Shown here piece by piece: positions 15,277 through 23,938 of a DNA stretch of 64,000 nucleotides. The notes under the pieces were generated by a model. That model made no database searches. It was not told the origin of the DNA and saw nothing but the letters and a program-made list of their open reading frames with translations. Source of the stretch: Phyllobacterium calauticae (GTDB lineage: Bacteria > Pseudomonadota > Alphaproteobacteria > Rhizobiales > Rhizobiaceae). Location of the stretch: the NCBI RefSeq assembly GCF_019991125.1, contig NZ_JAGENB010000002.1, forward strand, positions 1,110,416-1,174,415, given 5' to 3'. Made by a program: the position numbers and the translations under genes. Numbering within the stretch: position 1 is the stretch's first letter; each line of letters starts with the position of its first letter.

Positions 15277-15930
15277 TTATGCGGTCGCGGCTGCATCAAT
15301 GCCGCGTTGAATTCTGGCAGTTAGTACAAAGAGAAAACTGCCGAGGGCTTCAGCGAATTCCACGGATTGTTGGGCTTCGCTTTGGGTAACGTGAGGACTA
15401 TCTTCATCTGCATGCCGTGGTCTGTTTGAACCGAGGCGGACTGAATGTGCCCAATCCGCCATTCCTTGGGTCAAAATGTTATCCTCTAACGCTTTGTCTA
15501 TTCGCTGGTACAAACTGCCCGTTTTGTAGTCCTTTGCCTTCAACATAGCGTCAACGGCACTTCCCGCCATTACGGCGGCGGCATCTGGTGCATTCAAGGT
15601 TTCATACGCTTGCTGTAGGAACCTTCTCGCTATTTCTGGAATGTCTTCATGCGCTTGTTTCGCAGCGGGATAAATCTCGTCAACAACAATCGAGTTGGCG
15701 AGATATCGTCCACACGCCCCAGTAACGCAACCACAAGATGTGCAACTGAAAGCGCCCCAATACTGCGGTTCTCCACCGTCTAATCGTGCCATCGGACCGG
15801 GACTAGCCCAGACCTTGTGCAAGAGGGGATTTGCGATACCGCAGTGCGGGCATCTGTTAACGCCCAACAATTGTGGGCCCATTGTTCCCAGTCCCAACTG
15901 AGTTTGAGATATCAAAGTCCGAATTACCAT
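15277..15930 (-). CDS. zinc-ribbon + DUF4145 protein
   Basis: 217 residues. An N-terminal zinc ribbon (CPHC at 27-30, CTSC at 63-66) is followed by a helical DUF4145 domain: a helix pair around EIARRFLQQAYETLNAPDAAAVMAGSAVDAMLKA and a VRLGSNRPRHADED segment corresponding to the family's (I/L)GN-x-x-A-H motif. DUF4145 domains are often attached to restriction and HEPN-type defence proteins and the family is related to HEPN helical domains. GAGGGGA lies just upstream of the start. It is divergent from the terminase small subunit across 56 bases and heads the minus-strand cargo island, so this gap should hold two opposing promoters. Confidence 0.7.
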   Translation of the reverse strand: MVIRTLISQTQLGLGTMGPQLLGVNRCPHCGIANPLLHKVWASPGPMARLDGGEPQYWGAFSCTSCGCVTGACGRYLANSIVVDEIYPAAKQAHEDIPEIARRFLQQAYETLNAPDAAAVMAGSAVDAMLKAKDYKTGSLYQRIDKALEDNILTQGMADWAHSVRLGSNRPRHADEDSPHVTQSEAQQSVEFAEALGSFLFVLTARIQRGIDAAATA

Positions 15931-15986
15931 TTTATTCCCCTCGAGCTGTCTCTTTTGCTCGCAAATATCAAGGTAGATGTCGAGTC

Positions 15987-16382
15987 ATGAGCGACGACAA
16001 AACTCCCCGTAAAAACGGGAAATCTGCGGGAAAAGCAAAACCACCTGTTGAGCATCAGTTCAAGGCAGGCAATTCGGGTCGCCCGAAGGGTACGCGCAAC
16101 AAGCTTGGCGAAGCATTTCTGGAAGATTTGCTCGTCGCATGGGAAGCGCAGGGGCCCGCTGTTATTCACACCGTGATCGAAAAGCGCCCGCAAGATTTCC
16201 TCAAGGTAGTGGCATCGCTCATGCCGAAGGATTTGAATGTCAACATCAACCAAATGGACGGTATGACGGATGAGCAGCTTATCGCCAGCCTCCGCAGCCT
16301 CGACGCCGTCATCCAGCCTTTCCTCGCTGCTCAAGCAGAAAATGGAGATAGCGAAGGAAATCCAGCGCAGACAGCGCACTAA
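15987..16382 (+). CDS. DUF5681 protein, probable terminase small subunit
   Basis: 131 residues. The segment FKAGNSGRPKGTRNKLGEAFLEDL (about 25-48) is the DUF5681 signature found in proteins placed immediately upstream of large terminases; a basic N-terminus (KTPRKNGKSAGKAKPP) would suit DNA binding. Located at the head of the packaging module and overlapping the large subunit by 41 bases in another frame. DNA recognition for packaging is the inferred role. The start at 15987 is preferred over upstream readings because the conserved region then begins close to the N-terminus. Confidence 0.7.
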   Translation: MSDDKTPRKNGKSAGKAKPPVEHQFKAGNSGRPKGTRNKLGEAFLEDLLVAWEAQGPAVIHTVIEKRPQDFLKVVASLMPKDLNVNINQMDGMTDEQLIASLRSLDAVIQPFLAAQAENGDSEGNPAQTAH

Positions 16383-17742
16383 CAAGCTTCGGTTCTATTC
16401 GCCTTACGCAAAGCAGCGTGAATTCCACAGGGCAGGGCTCACGCATAGCGAACGCCTGTTCATGGCCGGTAATCAGTTGGGTAAGACCGTTGCTGGCGGC
16501 GCTGAATGGGCAATCCATCTGACCGGTCGTTATCCCGATTGGTGGGATGGAGCGACATTCGAACGGCCGCCGCTTCTTTGGGCTGGGTCAGTCACCGGTG
16601 AAAGCACGCGAGACAATCCACAGCGGATATTGATCGGTCCGCCTGCCCTCGAGGAGCAGTGGGGGACGGGCTTCGTACCAGCGGATTGCATTCGTGATCG
16701 CACCCGCGCAATGGGTGTGCCGAACCTTCTGGATAACGTTGTCATCCGATGGGGTGGCGGCGGGGACGTCCAGGCAAGTGAAAGCGTCGTTGCACTCAAG
16801 GCTTATGAAAAGGGCCGTGAGAAGTGGCAGGGCCCGACAGTTGATGGTGTCTGGTTCGACGAAGAACCGCCGGATGAAATCTACAGCGAAGGGCTGACCC
16901 GCACGAACAACGGCCAGCGCGGGCAGTTTACGCAAATGACATTCACGCCGCTGCTTGGAATGTCCACGGTGGTTAGCAGGTTTGTAATGCCAGCTGGTGA
17001 CGACTTAGGAGACGAAGCCCGGCACGTCACATCCATGACCATTGACGATGCCGAACATTATTCACCGGAGCAGCGGGCAAAGATCATTGCGAGCTACCCG
17101 GCACATGAGCGGGAGGCTCGAGCAAATGGCATCCCAACACTCGGCAGTGGTTTGATCTTCCCGGTTCTGGAAGAAGACATTGTTGTCGAGCCATTCAAGA
17201 TACCGGATATCTGGAAACAGATTGGTGGATTGGACTTTGGCTGGGATCATCCGACCGCAGCGGTTTGCCTCGCATACGATGCCGATAGCGATATCGTTTA
17301 TCTGACCAAGAACTACAGGAAGCGTCAGGCAACACCGGTCATTCATGCAGCGGCGGTCAAGCCGTGGGGATCGTGGTTGCCCTGGGCATGGCCGCACGAC
17401 GGCAACAACGACACGGCAGCGGGTGAAAACCTTGCATCACAATATCGAGCCCAACAATTGAACATGCTGCCAGAGCGGGCAACGTTCGAGGATGGCTCGA
17501 ACAGCGTCGAGGCTGGATTGATGGACATGCTCGATCGGATGCAAACGGGCCGGTTCAAGGTGTTCTCGACTTGTGTCGAATGGCTGGAAGAACGGCGTCT
17601 TTATCACCGGAAAGACGGCAAGATCGTCAAGGAACGAGACGACGTCATATCGGCCTCGCGATACGCATTGATGATGCTCAGGTTTGCCAAGATGGACACG
17701 CCTGCAGGCCAATGGAAATTCACACCCCGTAAGGTGGTCTAA
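16342..17742 (+). CDS. terminase large subunit
   Basis: 466 residues from ATG 16342 (the frame is open further upstream to 16270). Conserved terminase ATPase: adenine-binding YSPYAKQREFH, Walker A-like FMAGNQLGKT, Walker B with GVWFDEEPPDEIYSEG, and a C-terminal RNase H-like nuclease (IGGLDFGWDHPTAAVCLAY with the first catalytic Asp; later DGNNDTAAGE and DVISASRYALMML). It cuts and pumps phage DNA into the prohead through the portal. The stop codon TAATG shares bases with the portal start. No frameshift or truncation visible. Confidence 0.92.
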   Translation: MEIAKEIQRRQRTNKLRFYSPYAKQREFHRAGLTHSERLFMAGNQLGKTVAGGAEWAIHLTGRYPDWWDGATFERPPLLWAGSVTGESTRDNPQRILIGPPALEEQWGTGFVPADCIRDRTRAMGVPNLLDNVVIRWGGGGDVQASESVVALKAYEKGREKWQGPTVDGVWFDEEPPDEIYSEGLTRTNNGQRGQFTQMTFTPLLGMSTVVSRFVMPAGDDLGDEARHVTSMTIDDAEHYSPEQRAKIIASYPAHEREARANGIPTLGSGLIFPVLEEDIVVEPFKIPDIWKQIGGLDFGWDHPTAAVCLAYDADSDIVYLTKNYRKRQATPVIHAAAVKPWGSWLPWAWPHDGNNDTAAGENLASQYRAQQLNMLPERATFEDGSNSVEAGLMDMLDRMQTGRFKVFSTCVEWLEERRLYHRKDGKIVKERDDVISASRYALMMLRFAKMDTPAGQWKFTPRKVV

Positions 17743-19883
17743 TGCCCAAAATGAATGATCAAGAGCTTGCTGGCGTTGTCGGCGGGTTGCTGGCGGATTG
17801 TGAGAACTATCAGGTCTTGTATCGCCAGCCCGCGCGCATAAAAGCCCAGCAGTACTACGACGGCATTATGACCGACACAGCTTCGGATGAAGGGCGATCA
17901 AGCGCGATATCCAAGGATGTGCGCTCGACCATGAAAAAGGTCTTGCCGTCCCTTTATCGTGTGTTTTTCGGCTCGGACAAGATCGTCGAGTATGCGCCGA
18001 TCTCGGAAGGTGACGAAGGCAGCGCGGATCAGGCAACCGACTACGTGAATTACGTCGTCCTCCCTGAGAGCGGAGGCCAGCAGGCCATTTATGACGCGAT
18101 GCACGACGCGCTCTTGAAGCGCAACGGCATTCTGAAATGGTATGTCGAGAAGAAGAAAGAAACCCTGACCACCACGCATGACGGGCTTGATGAAATGTCA
18201 GCCCAGATGCTTGTAGCGGAGGAAGGCGTTGAAGTTCTTGGCGTTGCGCAAGATCCTGTGACAGGTTTCTACACGCTGCAAATCCGGCGCGAGATCGAGA
18301 AGAAGCGCATTGTTCTGGAGTGTGTGCCACTCAGGGAATTCTATATCCATCCTGACGCAAAGACGATTGAAGACAGCCCCATTGTCACGCACAAGGCGCT
18401 CAAGCGGCGCGGTGAACTGATCGCATCCGGGTACAAGAAATCCGTCATTGAAGCGCTGTCCGCTGCCGATGGTGCTGATATTCTTGATCGGCAGGATGAG
18501 GATGACGACAAGAGACAGCGTGTCATCGGCACAAGCGCACAGGGTCATCATCCGTCAATCGATGAAATCGAAATCATCGAAAGCTTTGTTCGCGTGGACT
18601 ATGACGGCGATGGGATAGCCGAACTGCGCCGGGTCATTTACGCTGGCGGCTGCGACGAAGCCCATATGCTTGAGAACGAGCCGTGGGATGACATGATACC
18701 CTTTGGCGATCTGGTTGCTGAACGTGAGCCGCACCAGTGGGAAGGCCGTTCCATTCCAGACGATATCGAGGAAATCCAGCGCATCAAGACAGTGCTGCTC
18801 CGCAATACGCTCGATAACATCTACTGGCAGAACAACCTTCAGCCGATTGTGCAATCTGGGGCGATCCAGAACCCGGAGAGCGTCACACAGGCAAAGTTCG
18901 GTGAGCCGATCCGCGTCAATGATGGTGTCGATGTTCGGGCCGCTGTCGGTTATTCGGAGGTGCCTTTCGTTGCCGGGCAATCATTCCAGATGCTCGGTTA
19001 TATGGATGAGGCGATTACCGATCGTACCGGCGTTTCAGACGCTTCCAGCGGTCTTGCGCCGGATGCCTTGCAGAATACCACCGCAAAGGCATCAGCCATG
19101 ATCGAGGCGGGTGGCATCGCTCAGACCGGCATGACGCTGCAAAACCTTGCTCTTGGTCTCCAGCGTGTATTCAAAGGTGTCCTGCGTCTGGTCATCCAGC
19201 ATCAGGATCAGCCGCGCACGGTACGCCTGCGAGACAAATGGGTGACGTTTGATCCGCGCTCTTGGGATGCAAGCATGGATGCCACGGTGAACACCGGTCT
19301 TGGTGCCGGTACGCGCGAACGTGACATGATGGCCTTGCAGTTTGTCATGGGGATGCAGGAAAAGCTTCTCGCCAGCTTCGGCGCGACTGACAATCCCTAT
19401 GTGAAGCCTGACAATCTCTGGAATGCACTGTCCCGCATGGTCGAGGCCTCGGGTCTGAAAACCGTCAGCCTGTACTTCACCAAGCCTGATGACACTGAAA
19501 TTCAGAAGATGATGGAAGCCAAGCGCAACCAGCCGGACCCGGAACAGGTCAAGCATCAGAATGCCTTGGAGCTAGAGCAGGCAAAGGGGCAGACAGCCAT
19601 CACCCGCGAGACAGCGCAGGTTCAGGCACAGCAGGCAATCCGCCAGCAGGAACTTCAGCACCAGACTGAACTGAACCGCCAGAAATTGGCGTTGCAGGAA
19701 CAGGATGATGCCCGCAAGGCAGAGCTTGAGCGTCGGCGCATGGAAGGTGAGTTTGCACTGGAGCGTGAGAAAATCGCTTCGCAGGAACGCATTGCACTCG
19801 GCAAGCACATTGAACAGCAGCAGCGCGATGAAGCAGCGGCTTTCATGCGTGATCACGGCCATCTTGCGGGGATGCACCAATGA
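17742..19883 (+). CDS. portal protein
   Basis: 713 residues, long like P22-type podovirus portals. The N-terminal half contains RSTMKKVLPSLYRVFFG and the head-to-tail core; the sequence NTTAKASAMIEAGGIAQTGMTLQNLALGLQRVFKGVLRLV lies in the long alpha helix expected for the portal channel. The last 120 residues form a Gln/Glu-rich coiled coil (HQNALELEQAKGQTAITRETAQVQAQQAIRQQELQ...), like the barrel of long podovirus portals. Direct neighbour of terminase large subunit. It forms the dodecameric DNA entry ring. Confidence 0.88.
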   Translation: MPKMNDQELAGVVGGLLADCENYQVLYRQPARIKAQQYYDGIMTDTASDEGRSSAISKDVRSTMKKVLPSLYRVFFGSDKIVEYAPISEGDEGSADQATDYVNYVVLPESGGQQAIYDAMHDALLKRNGILKWYVEKKKETLTTTHDGLDEMSAQMLVAEEGVEVLGVAQDPVTGFYTLQIRREIEKKRIVLECVPLREFYIHPDAKTIEDSPIVTHKALKRRGELIASGYKKSVIEALSAADGADILDRQDEDDDKRQRVIGTSAQGHHPSIDEIEIIESFVRVDYDGDGIAELRRVIYAGGCDEAHMLENEPWDDMIPFGDLVAEREPHQWEGRSIPDDIEEIQRIKTVLLRNTLDNIYWQNNLQPIVQSGAIQNPESVTQAKFGEPIRVNDGVDVRAAVGYSEVPFVAGQSFQMLGYMDEAITDRTGVSDASSGLAPDALQNTTAKASAMIEAGGIAQTGMTLQNLALGLQRVFKGVLRLVIQHQDQPRTVRLRDKWVTFDPRSWDASMDATVNTGLGAGTRERDMMALQFVMGMQEKLLASFGATDNPYVKPDNLWNALSRMVEASGLKTVSLYFTKPDDTEIQKMMEAKRNQPDPEQVKHQNALELEQAKGQTAITRETAQVQAQQAIRQQELQHQTELNRQKLALQEQDDARKAELERRRMEGEFALEREKIASQERIALGKHIEQQQRDEAAAFMRDHGHLAGMHQ

Positions 19884-20119
19884 GCCCGGAACGCGACGCG
19901 AACGATGCCCGCTGGCTGCTTGAGCATCCCTTGCTTGTGCGGACACTCGATGAATTGGAGCAGAGCGCCATCAATCAGGCGGTCAATGCTCCCTATGACG
20001 ATCATGAGAAGCGGCAGGCGTCATGCGCCGATATCCGCTCTATCAGAGCTTTGCGGTCGAAGCTCACTGTTCTCGCGGAGAGCACAGCCAAACCGGCCCG
20101 CAGAGGCTCCGTTGCATAG
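19880..20119 (+). CDS. small hypothetical structural-module protein
   Basis: 79 residues starting on the ATGA overlap with the portal gene. Contains DANDARWLLEHPLLVRTLDELEQSAINQAV and CADIRSIRALRSKLTVLAES, both amphipathic helices. Small helical proteins at this spot between portal and scaffold occur in related prophages, but no function is known. Confidence 0.6.
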   Translation: MSPERDANDARWLLEHPLLVRTLDELEQSAINQAVNAPYDDHEKRQASCADIRSIRALRSKLTVLAESTAKPARRGSVA

Positions 20120-20153
20120 GCACGGGGTCTAAACTACCCGAAAGGAAGTCACT

Positions 20154-21149
20154 ATGAGCGGCGAACCCACCAACCTGCCATCTGGCGGGAGTGATAACGC
20201 ACACCCCTCTGATGCCCTCGACACGGCACTTGATGCGATGTTTGACGAAGGGGAGACTGAAGAGTCCAACCCCGATAAATCAGGCAAAGCCGACGCCACC
20301 GATGGGACCGAGACGGATGACGCCTTAGAAGAAAATGGCGAAGAGACCGGCGACGAAGGCGAAACGGAAGGCGAGGGCGATGAGCTTGACCCTGACGAAG
20401 CAACCCTTGTCACACTTGCCGATGGAACAGAAGTCAGCCTGAAGGAACTCAAGGGCGGCTATCTGCGGCAGGGCGATTACCAGAAGAAGACGCAGGAGAT
20501 TTCCAACCTGCGGCGTGATGCGGAGGCGAAAGTTGCCGCCATCACCCAGCAGGAAGCGGCGTTTTCTCAGCAACACTCCCAGTTGCAGACAACCTTGGAT
20601 GGGTTGGTGGATTATCTGGCGCAACGTTTGCCGGAAGAGCCATCAACAACCCTCGCAATGACCAATCCCGGTGAATACACTCGTCAAAAGGCGATGTATG
20701 ACGCGGCGGTCGGTGAATTGCAGACCATTCTTGCCACGAAAAAGCAGGTCAATGAACAGGGCCAGCAGGTTGCATATCAGCAGCATCAGGAACGGCTCAA
20801 TGCCGAAAATGAAGCTCTGGTCGCAGCTTTCCCCCATATCGTTGACCCGGCCAAACGTGAAGTTTTCAACAAGGGCATTCTCGATATTGCCACGAAACTC
20901 GGGTTTTCGCCCGAGGAACTGGGCACGGTCGTGGATCATCGCTTTTTGAAACTCGGACACTATGCAGCCATCGGCATGAAAGCCCTTGAGCAGCAGAAGC
21001 TCGGCAAGAAGAAGCTCGATAAGGCACCGGCGATCACGTCCGGCCGAAATCGGGTGGTCAGCCCGCCAACCAAGGCCCTGCAAAATTACCGAAAAACAGG
21101 TTCGGTCAAAGACGCCAAGCAAGCGCTTGATGGATTTGACTGGTCCTAG
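20154..21149 (+). CDS. scaffolding protein
   Basis: 331 residues with an extremely acidic, disordered N-terminus (about 1-85, rich in Asp/Glu/Gly/Thr), a central helix-rich coiled-coil part (GYLRQGDYQKKTQEISNLRRDAEAKVAAITQQEAAFSQQ) and a basic C-terminal region (KKKLDKAPAITSGRNRVVSPPTKALQNYRK) ending in KDAKQALDGF. This acidic-helical-basic plan, the position between portal and major capsid genes and the DYQKKTQE motif fit phage scaffolds that guide capsid assembly. AAAGGAAG lies upstream of the ATG. Confidence 0.82.
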   Translation: MSGEPTNLPSGGSDNAHPSDALDTALDAMFDEGETEESNPDKSGKADATDGTETDDALEENGEETGDEGETEGEGDELDPDEATLVTLADGTEVSLKELKGGYLRQGDYQKKTQEISNLRRDAEAKVAAITQQEAAFSQQHSQLQTTLDGLVDYLAQRLPEEPSTTLAMTNPGEYTRQKAMYDAAVGELQTILATKKQVNEQGQQVAYQQHQERLNAENEALVAAFPHIVDPAKREVFNKGILDIATKLGFSPEELGTVVDHRFLKLGHYAAIGMKALEQQKLGKKKLDKAPAITSGRNRVVSPPTKALQNYRKTGSVKDAKQALDGFDWS

Positions 21150-21173
21150 CCATTTTCGAAAGGAATATCACAA

Positions 21174-22160
21174 ATGGCTCAGGCAGCAGGTACTTCCGAT
21201 ACCTACGATATGAAGGGCAAGGCGGAGGATTTCCGCGATGTCATTTATACCGTGGCCAAGGAGGAAACTCCTTTTCAAAAACTGATCGGCACGGACTATG
21301 AAGTGACGGCAACCAAGCATCAGTGGCAGACTGATACCCTTCGCGCTCCGGCAACCAATGCCAAGCCGGAAGGCAACGAGACCTCCTTTACGGAAGTCGC
21401 TCCGACTGTCGAAGTCAGCAATTACTGCCAGATTTCCGACGAAAGCTTCATGATTTCGAACACTGCGGAAGCGGTCAAGAAGTATGGACGCAAGTCTGAA
21501 ATCAAGCGTCAGACCGTCAAGAAGGCGAAGGAATTGGTCCGAGACATGGAGTATTCCATGGTCGGCGTCAAACAGGCATCTTCGGCCGGCTCTGCTGGTA
21601 CTCCGGTTCGTCAGGCCGGGTCGCTCTGGACATGGCTTTCCACGAACGCCAATCGCGGCGCTACGGGTGCCAATGGTGGTTACAATCCGGCCACTAACCT
21701 GACTGTTGCCCCGACAGACGGCACTCTGCGCAACTTTGCAGAAGCGCAGATCAAGGATGTTCAGCAGAAGTGCTTCAATGCCGGTGCAAAGCCCACCGTC
21801 ATTATGATGCACAGCAGTGTGAAGTCCACCTTCTCCGGCTTTGCCGGTATCGCGCTGAACCGCGTCGATCAGAAGGTCAGTAAGACCGGCGATGCTCAGG
21901 CCACCATCCTCGGCGCTGCCGACGTTTATCAGGGCGATTTCGGTTTTCTCACGGCGCTTGCCAATCCTTGGCAGAGTGTCCGCGACGTTGCCTTGCTCGA
22001 CCCGGAAATGTGGGAAGTCGGTTTCCTTCGCGGCATCAAACAGACACCGCTTGCCAAGACCGGTGACGCCGAAAAGCGCCTGGTCAACTGCGAATGGACG
22101 CTGGTTGCCAAGAACGAGGCTTCCAGCGCGGTCATCGCGGACGTTCAGCCCACACCGTAA
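21174..22160 (+). CDS. major capsid protein (DUF5309 / SU10-type HK97 fold)
   Basis: 328 residues. N-terminal segment DVIYTVAKEETPFQKLIG, the middle TVEVSNYCQISDESFMISNTAEAVKKYGR and the C-terminal DVYQGDFGFLTALANPWQS...ALLDPEMWEVGFLR are typical of the DUF5309 (SU10 major capsid) family with an HK97-like fold. Immediately downstream of the scaffold gene with AAAGGAA upstream. A hairpin terminator follows, as often seen after the most highly expressed virion gene. Confidence 0.88.
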   Translation: MAQAAGTSDTYDMKGKAEDFRDVIYTVAKEETPFQKLIGTDYEVTATKHQWQTDTLRAPATNAKPEGNETSFTEVAPTVEVSNYCQISDESFMISNTAEAVKKYGRKSEIKRQTVKKAKELVRDMEYSMVGVKQASSAGSAGTPVRQAGSLWTWLSTNANRGATGANGGYNPATNLTVAPTDGTLRNFAEAQIKDVQQKCFNAGAKPTVIMMHSSVKSTFSGFAGIALNRVDQKVSKTGDAQATILGAADVYQGDFGFLTALANPWQSVRDVALLDPEMWEVGFLRGIKQTPLAKTGDAEKRLVNCEWTLVAKNEASSAVIADVQPTP

Positions 22161-22183
22161 ACCGATCGGTTGGCGCAGCATGG

Positions 22184-22204
22184 CGGGGGCTTTGGCCCCC
22201 GTTT
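22184..22204 (+). terminator. hairpin terminator/attenuator after capsid gene
   Basis: CGGGGGC - TTTG - GCCCCCG stem (22184-22201) followed by TTT. Short T-run, so probably partial termination that leaves downstream virion genes expressed at a lower level. Confidence 0.65.
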
Positions 22205-22226
22205 CCCCTCAACGGAGACTACAACC

Positions 22227-22418
22227 ATGGCAGACAAAAACACACCGGACCCGGAACAGGTTGGCACTCAAGAAGGCACGTTGGAAGTGCTGATCCTGCG
22301 TGGCTACTTCCATGAAGACGGTAAACAGATTGATCCGGGTACGATTATCGAGCTTCCCCTGTCGGAAGCCAAGGCCGCAATCAGAAACGAGATTGCGACG
22401 TTCCCAGATGAAGCTTGA
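22227..22418 (+). CDS. hypothetical small virion-module protein
   Basis: 63 residues from ATG 22227 with CGGAGA upstream; longer readings would run through the terminator hairpin. The segment VLILRGYFHEDGKQIDPGTIIELPLSEAKAAIRNEIA is a small beta-alpha domain like the short head-associated proteins with a conserved PGTxIELP-type core seen after phage capsid genes. Overlaps the next gene by eleven bases. Confidence 0.65.
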   Translation: MADKNTPDPEQVGTQEGTLEVLILRGYFHEDGKQIDPGTIIELPLSEAKAAIRNEIATFPDEA

Positions 22419-22731
22419 TCGGCCCTACCGTCACGGCGAGGTCATCGAGGATGACCCCGTTCGCGGCTTCCGTCGTATCTGGTTCGACATTGACGACAAT
22501 TATGGCGTCGTGAAAACCGAATATTACGCCACAAACGAACTGCTCGACAAAAACGCAGCAGAACGGGCCGAAAACCAGAAATGGGGCGAATTCGGCAAGG
22601 TCGCATCAATCCCCCTCAACCTTTTCTACAAAGAGCTGCTCCCCGCCGTGCAGGCCAAAGACGACGATTATATCCGTCGCTGGCTCCAGAATGGCGATAA
22701 CGCAGGCTGGCGGACGCGAGACAAACTATGA
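22408..22731 (+). CDS. hypothetical virion-module protein
   Basis: 107 residues from ATG 22408. Contains GFRRIWFDIDDNYGVVKTEYYATNELLDKNAAERAENQ and SIPLNLFYKELLPAVQAKDDDYIRRWLQNGDN, a layout typical of small phage proteins found between capsid and adaptor genes. No recognised enzymatic motif. ATGA-coupled with the adaptor gene that follows. Confidence 0.65.
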   Translation: MKLDRPYRHGEVIEDDPVRGFRRIWFDIDDNYGVVKTEYYATNELLDKNAAERAENQKWGEFGKVASIPLNLFYKELLPAVQAKDDDYIRRWLQNGDNAGWRTRDKL

Positions 22732-23339
22732 GCGCTATCAACGGATATGCTGACCTTCTCGTGACCGCTGGGGAATATTCCAGCCGGAACGACATCGCGC
22801 ACCTGTTTTCCCGGTTTATCGGTATGGCCGAAATGAAACTCAATCGCCGGTTGCGTGTCGGCGATATGGAAAAGACGGCCACTGTCACGTTGACGGACGG
22901 CGCTGGCCCATTGCCGCCAGACTTCATTGAGGCTCGGGCAGTTTCAATGCCGGATGGCCGGGTGTTGCGTTCATATTCGCTGCAGGCGCTTCTTGGCAGA
23001 TACAATCATCGTATTCGATTGACCCACGCGCCGGATGCCTTCGCCATCGTCGGCAAGACGATGACTGTCAGGCCGATTTGGGGCGGTGACGTGCAGGTCA
23101 CTTACTACGCGGCTTTACCCTCCCTGAAGCCGACAAACCCCACAAATTGGCTGCTCGATATAGCCCCAGACATCTATCTCTATGCGCTGGTCGAGGAAAT
23201 CGCGATCTGGGCCAAGGATGTGGCTGGGGCAGGAGCGGCAGCCAGCCTAAAGGAGCAGGCTATCAAATCGTTCATTGTGAATGATGAGATTGCCCGTTTC
23301 GGTCAGAACAAAATCAGCATTGGCGGGCCAACCCCATGA
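22728..23339 (+). CDS. head-tail adaptor protein, SU10-adaptor-like
   Basis: 203 residues. Contains INGYADLLVTAGEYSSRNDIAHLFSRFIGMAEMKLNRRLRVGDME, then TVTLTDGAGPLPPDFIEARAV and a C-terminal helical part (DIYLYALVEEIAIWAKDVAG), the sequence pattern of SU10-type adaptor proteins that dock under the portal. Coupled by ATGA overlaps to both neighbours. Confidence 0.78.
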   Translation: MSAINGYADLLVTAGEYSSRNDIAHLFSRFIGMAEMKLNRRLRVGDMEKTATVTLTDGAGPLPPDFIEARAVSMPDGRVLRSYSLQALLGRYNHRIRLTHAPDAFAIVGKTMTVRPIWGGDVQVTYYAALPSLKPTNPTNWLLDIAPDIYLYALVEEIAIWAKDVAGAGAAASLKEQAIKSFIVNDEIARFGQNKISIGGPTP

Positions 23340-23938
23340 CCCTGATAACTGTCATCAATGACGCTTGCGATATCGTTTCCCTCGACCGGTTCGACACTGT
23401 CTATGGGAACGTCAATCCGAATGCCCAGACCATGCTCCAGTTTGCGCAGGATGCTGGCGAGGAAATTGCGCGCCGGGTCGATTGGGAAAAGACGCTCAAG
23501 ACGGCAACTGTTCCCACGTCACCCTATGCATTGGACGAGAGTTTCCAGCGTTTGATAACAGGCGGGGCCGTCACGACAGCGGCAGGTGATTTCGTTCGTC
23601 CTGTCTCCAACGGCGGCGAGTGGACAGTAATCAAACAAGTTCCTTCGTCGCAGCCGTATTTCTTCATCCGGGGCGGAAAGATGCTCTTCGCTCCTGCCTC
23701 AGCGGGAACCGCCGCCGTCATCGAGTATGTATCAAAGAACTGGGTCATGGCCGGTACGGACGAGAAATCCAAGTTCACGGCCGATGACAACACATTCCTG
23801 TTTCCAGAGCGTCTGCTGACAATGGGGCTGATCTGGCGCTGGAAGCGACAGAAGGGCCTGACATTCGACGACCAGCTTGCGGAATTCGAGGCGGCGCTTG
23901 CCTTTGAGATTGCCGCGGATCGGGGAGCTTCACAATGA
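23336..23938 (+). CDS. second head-tail connector/adaptor protein
   Basis: 200 residues with a fold-level resemblance to the preceding adaptor: helix at the N-terminus (MLQFAQDAGEEIARRVDWEKTLKTATV), beta strands with RPVSNGGEWTVIKQ and FFIRGGKMLFAPA, and a C-terminal helix with LFPERLLTMGLIWRWKRQKGL. Proteins of this kind follow the SU10-type adaptor in many podovirus-like prophages. Two consecutive adaptor-like genes suggest a stepwise connector. ATGA-coupled on both sides. Confidence 0.7.
   Translation: MTLITVINDACDIVSLDRFDTVYGNVNPNAQTMLQFAQDAGEEIARRVDWEKTLKTATVPTSPYALDESFQRLITGGAVTTAAGDFVRPVSNGGEWTVIKQVPSSQPYFFIRGGKMLFAPASAGTAAVIEYVSKNWVMAGTDEKSKFTADDNTFLFPERLLTMGLIWRWKRQKGLTFDDQLAEFEAALAFEIAADRGASQ

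Noticed and set aside
14697..15389. Plus-strand frame of 230 codons
   Set aside because: Antisense to the DUF6998-type gene, which has good motifs and a ribosome site.
21168..22181. Minus-strand frame of 337 codons
   Set aside because: Exactly antisense to the major capsid gene, whose identity is clear.
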